Below are positions 62,864 to 64,000 of a stretch of DNA of 64,000 nt, piece by piece (the stretch's first letter is position 1; each line of letters starts with the position of its first letter). The DNA lies in NCBI RefSeq assembly GCF_013373865.1, contig NC_050473.1, positions 10,427,710 through 10,491,709 of the forward strand. The letters run 5' to 3'. Both the position numbers and the translations under genes were made by a program. This DNA is from Monomorium pharaonis. Its lineage: Eukaryota; Arthropoda; Insecta; Hymenoptera; Formicidae. The notes under the pieces are model-generated. The model saw only the letters and a program-made list of their open reading frames with translations, had not been told where the DNA came from and did no database searches.

Positions 62864-63628
62864 AACAATTTCTTTTAATTCAATAATTAACTTTATGAAT
62901 TTACTCATGTTTGGTGTGTTAATCCGAAGTTTCGGTTATAGCCATCAATACAAGCGATATTTTATAAAAGGGTTAATCCTTAAGCTAAAATACATTCTAA
63001 TAGTGCAATAAACTAAGTGCAAAAAATACAATTAAACAGCAAAGAAACCGTATGCTGTATTTTTATTTTTGTTTACTTTATTTGAATATCAGATTATTAA
63101 ATTATTATAAAATCTATCGTTTCTCTATGATTGTTATGTTTAAAATAATACATTTTAATATTAAAATAAAACAAATTTTGTGTTTTTTTTGGGTTTGTTT
63201 TATTTCATATTTTTGTTTTTGTATTACTATCTATGTATATCTATGTATATCTACGTATATCTATGTATATCAATTTTAATTATTATTCGAAAAAGTATTT
63301 CCAATTATTTTTATTAATTATATCCAAAAATTAATATTATTTGGATAAAATGATGGTGACGGGTTAAGAATTTTTTTTACTTTTGATTAATTATTAGAAA
63401 GATTTTTAATGAGATTTATTGACTCAGACTAAATATCTGTACTTTTAAACATTTATGCAAAAGCTCTGATTACTATGTTCTGATTACTATGCAGTTTATA
63501 TTATGTATTCTAAATTATGTATTTTAAATTTACTTAAAATCTTATAAAAATTTATTCACTCTGCAGTCTAATTGCCTCAAAGAAATTATTAGATATGTTG
63601 CATTGATTATCCTGTTAACTTTTTTTAG
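62864..63628. other. intron stretch
   Basis: AT-rich; includes a four-copy 10-base tandem repeat (CTATGTATAT, 63231-63270). No finger motif. Confidence 0.5.
63231..63270. repeat. 10-base tandem repeat, four copies
   Basis: Units of CTATGTATAT, the third with C for T at position 4 (CTACGTATAT). Confidence 0.9.
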
Positions 63629-63855
63629 GTAGGTCTGAAAGCTCTAGATTTAACATAATATCGCCAGTTTGCCATGATTGTGGGAAAAATTTTTTATGGA
63701 GACCACATCTAGAACAACATATAGAAAAAAGCGGATGTGGAATTGAACGAAAGAATAAAATGCATTTATTGCTAAAATTCAAGAAGACTATTAAGCTCAT
63801 GCAATACATCGATAGAGTTCACACAAAATTGCTCAAGACTAACAAGTCATCATGA
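63629..63855 (+). CDS. lola: lola alternative terminal exon with scrambled second finger
   Basis: The acceptor GTTAACTTTTTTTAG ends at 63628. Two bases plus 74 codons run to TGA. Finger 1: C14, C17, H30, then a cysteine at 36 (H-x5-C; CHDCGKNFLWRPHLEQH). The second finger lacks cysteines in frame (NKMHLLLKFKK), but the +1 frame at 63758 reads KCIYC exactly where they should be. The original frame resumes with KLMQYIDRVH, in which the first histidine is Tyr. This suggests two nearby compensating indels. An AATAAA lies near 63967. Last exon seen; whether the array continues beyond the window is unknown. Confidence 0.72.
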
Positions 63856-64000
63856 TATTCAAACTGTAATTTTATTAACCTTTTAATGCTAAGATATCTT
63901 GAGTTTTTGAGATTAATATTATGATGCTCTATTTAATTTTATGTTAAAAGATGTAGATTGTTTTGAAAATAAAAAATAGAATGGTACCTACTTTAAGTTA

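Overview
The window is eukaryotic, AT-rich and intron-dominated, and looks like insect DNA. I read it as part of the 3' alternative-exon region of the BTB zinc-finger gene longitudinals lacking (lola). The low GC, MITE-like inverted-repeat elements and microsatellites suggest a hymenopteran such as an ant, but that is a weak inference. No BTB domain, start codon or promoter of the gene is visible, so the shared 5' exons must lie outside, presumably upstream. I see no convincing gene on the minus strand, no rRNA or tRNA, and no CRISPR array.

The repeated theme is a short terminal coding exon on the plus strand. Each has a pyrimidine-rich 3' splice site ending in AG, two bases that complete a split codon (intron phase 1), a short variable linker, then a C2HC finger (C-x2-C-x12-H-x4-C), a linker often reading ECGKEPQ, a C2H2 finger, a stop codon and often an AATAAA. 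The phase is the same in every exon, so the common N-terminal BTB part could be joined to any of them. The result would be a family of nuclear transcription factors sharing dimerisation and co-factor surfaces but differing in DNA-binding fingers. In Drosophila lola these isoforms come from alternative splicing and partly trans-splicing.

Layout: 1-10 kb is a dense run of exons starting at 35, 2326, 4065, 5745, 7070 and 9527, with a candidate cassette exon at 3869 and a zinc-less candidate at 7941. 10-15 kb is empty apart from a MITE-like element at 12.0 kb and a doubtful exon at 13724. 15-23 kb holds exons at 15030, 16678, 17648, 18567, 19627 and 22759. 23-37 kb is a 14-kb exon desert. 37.4-38.8 kb has two degenerate finger exons and the GC-rich exon 38282. 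38.8-45.3 kb is a second desert. 45-64 kb holds exons at 45354, 47025, 51929, 54741, 57911, 60502 and 61930, mixed with damaged ones at 49421, 50435, 62649 and 63629.

The most interesting feature is the range of exon decay. It runs from single zinc-ligand substitutions (18567, 45354), through ligand loss with spacing kept (37425) and frameshifted second fingers (50435, 63629), to a stop- and frameshift-bearing tandem copy of its neighbour (62649). The array therefore appears to evolve by exon duplication followed by loss.
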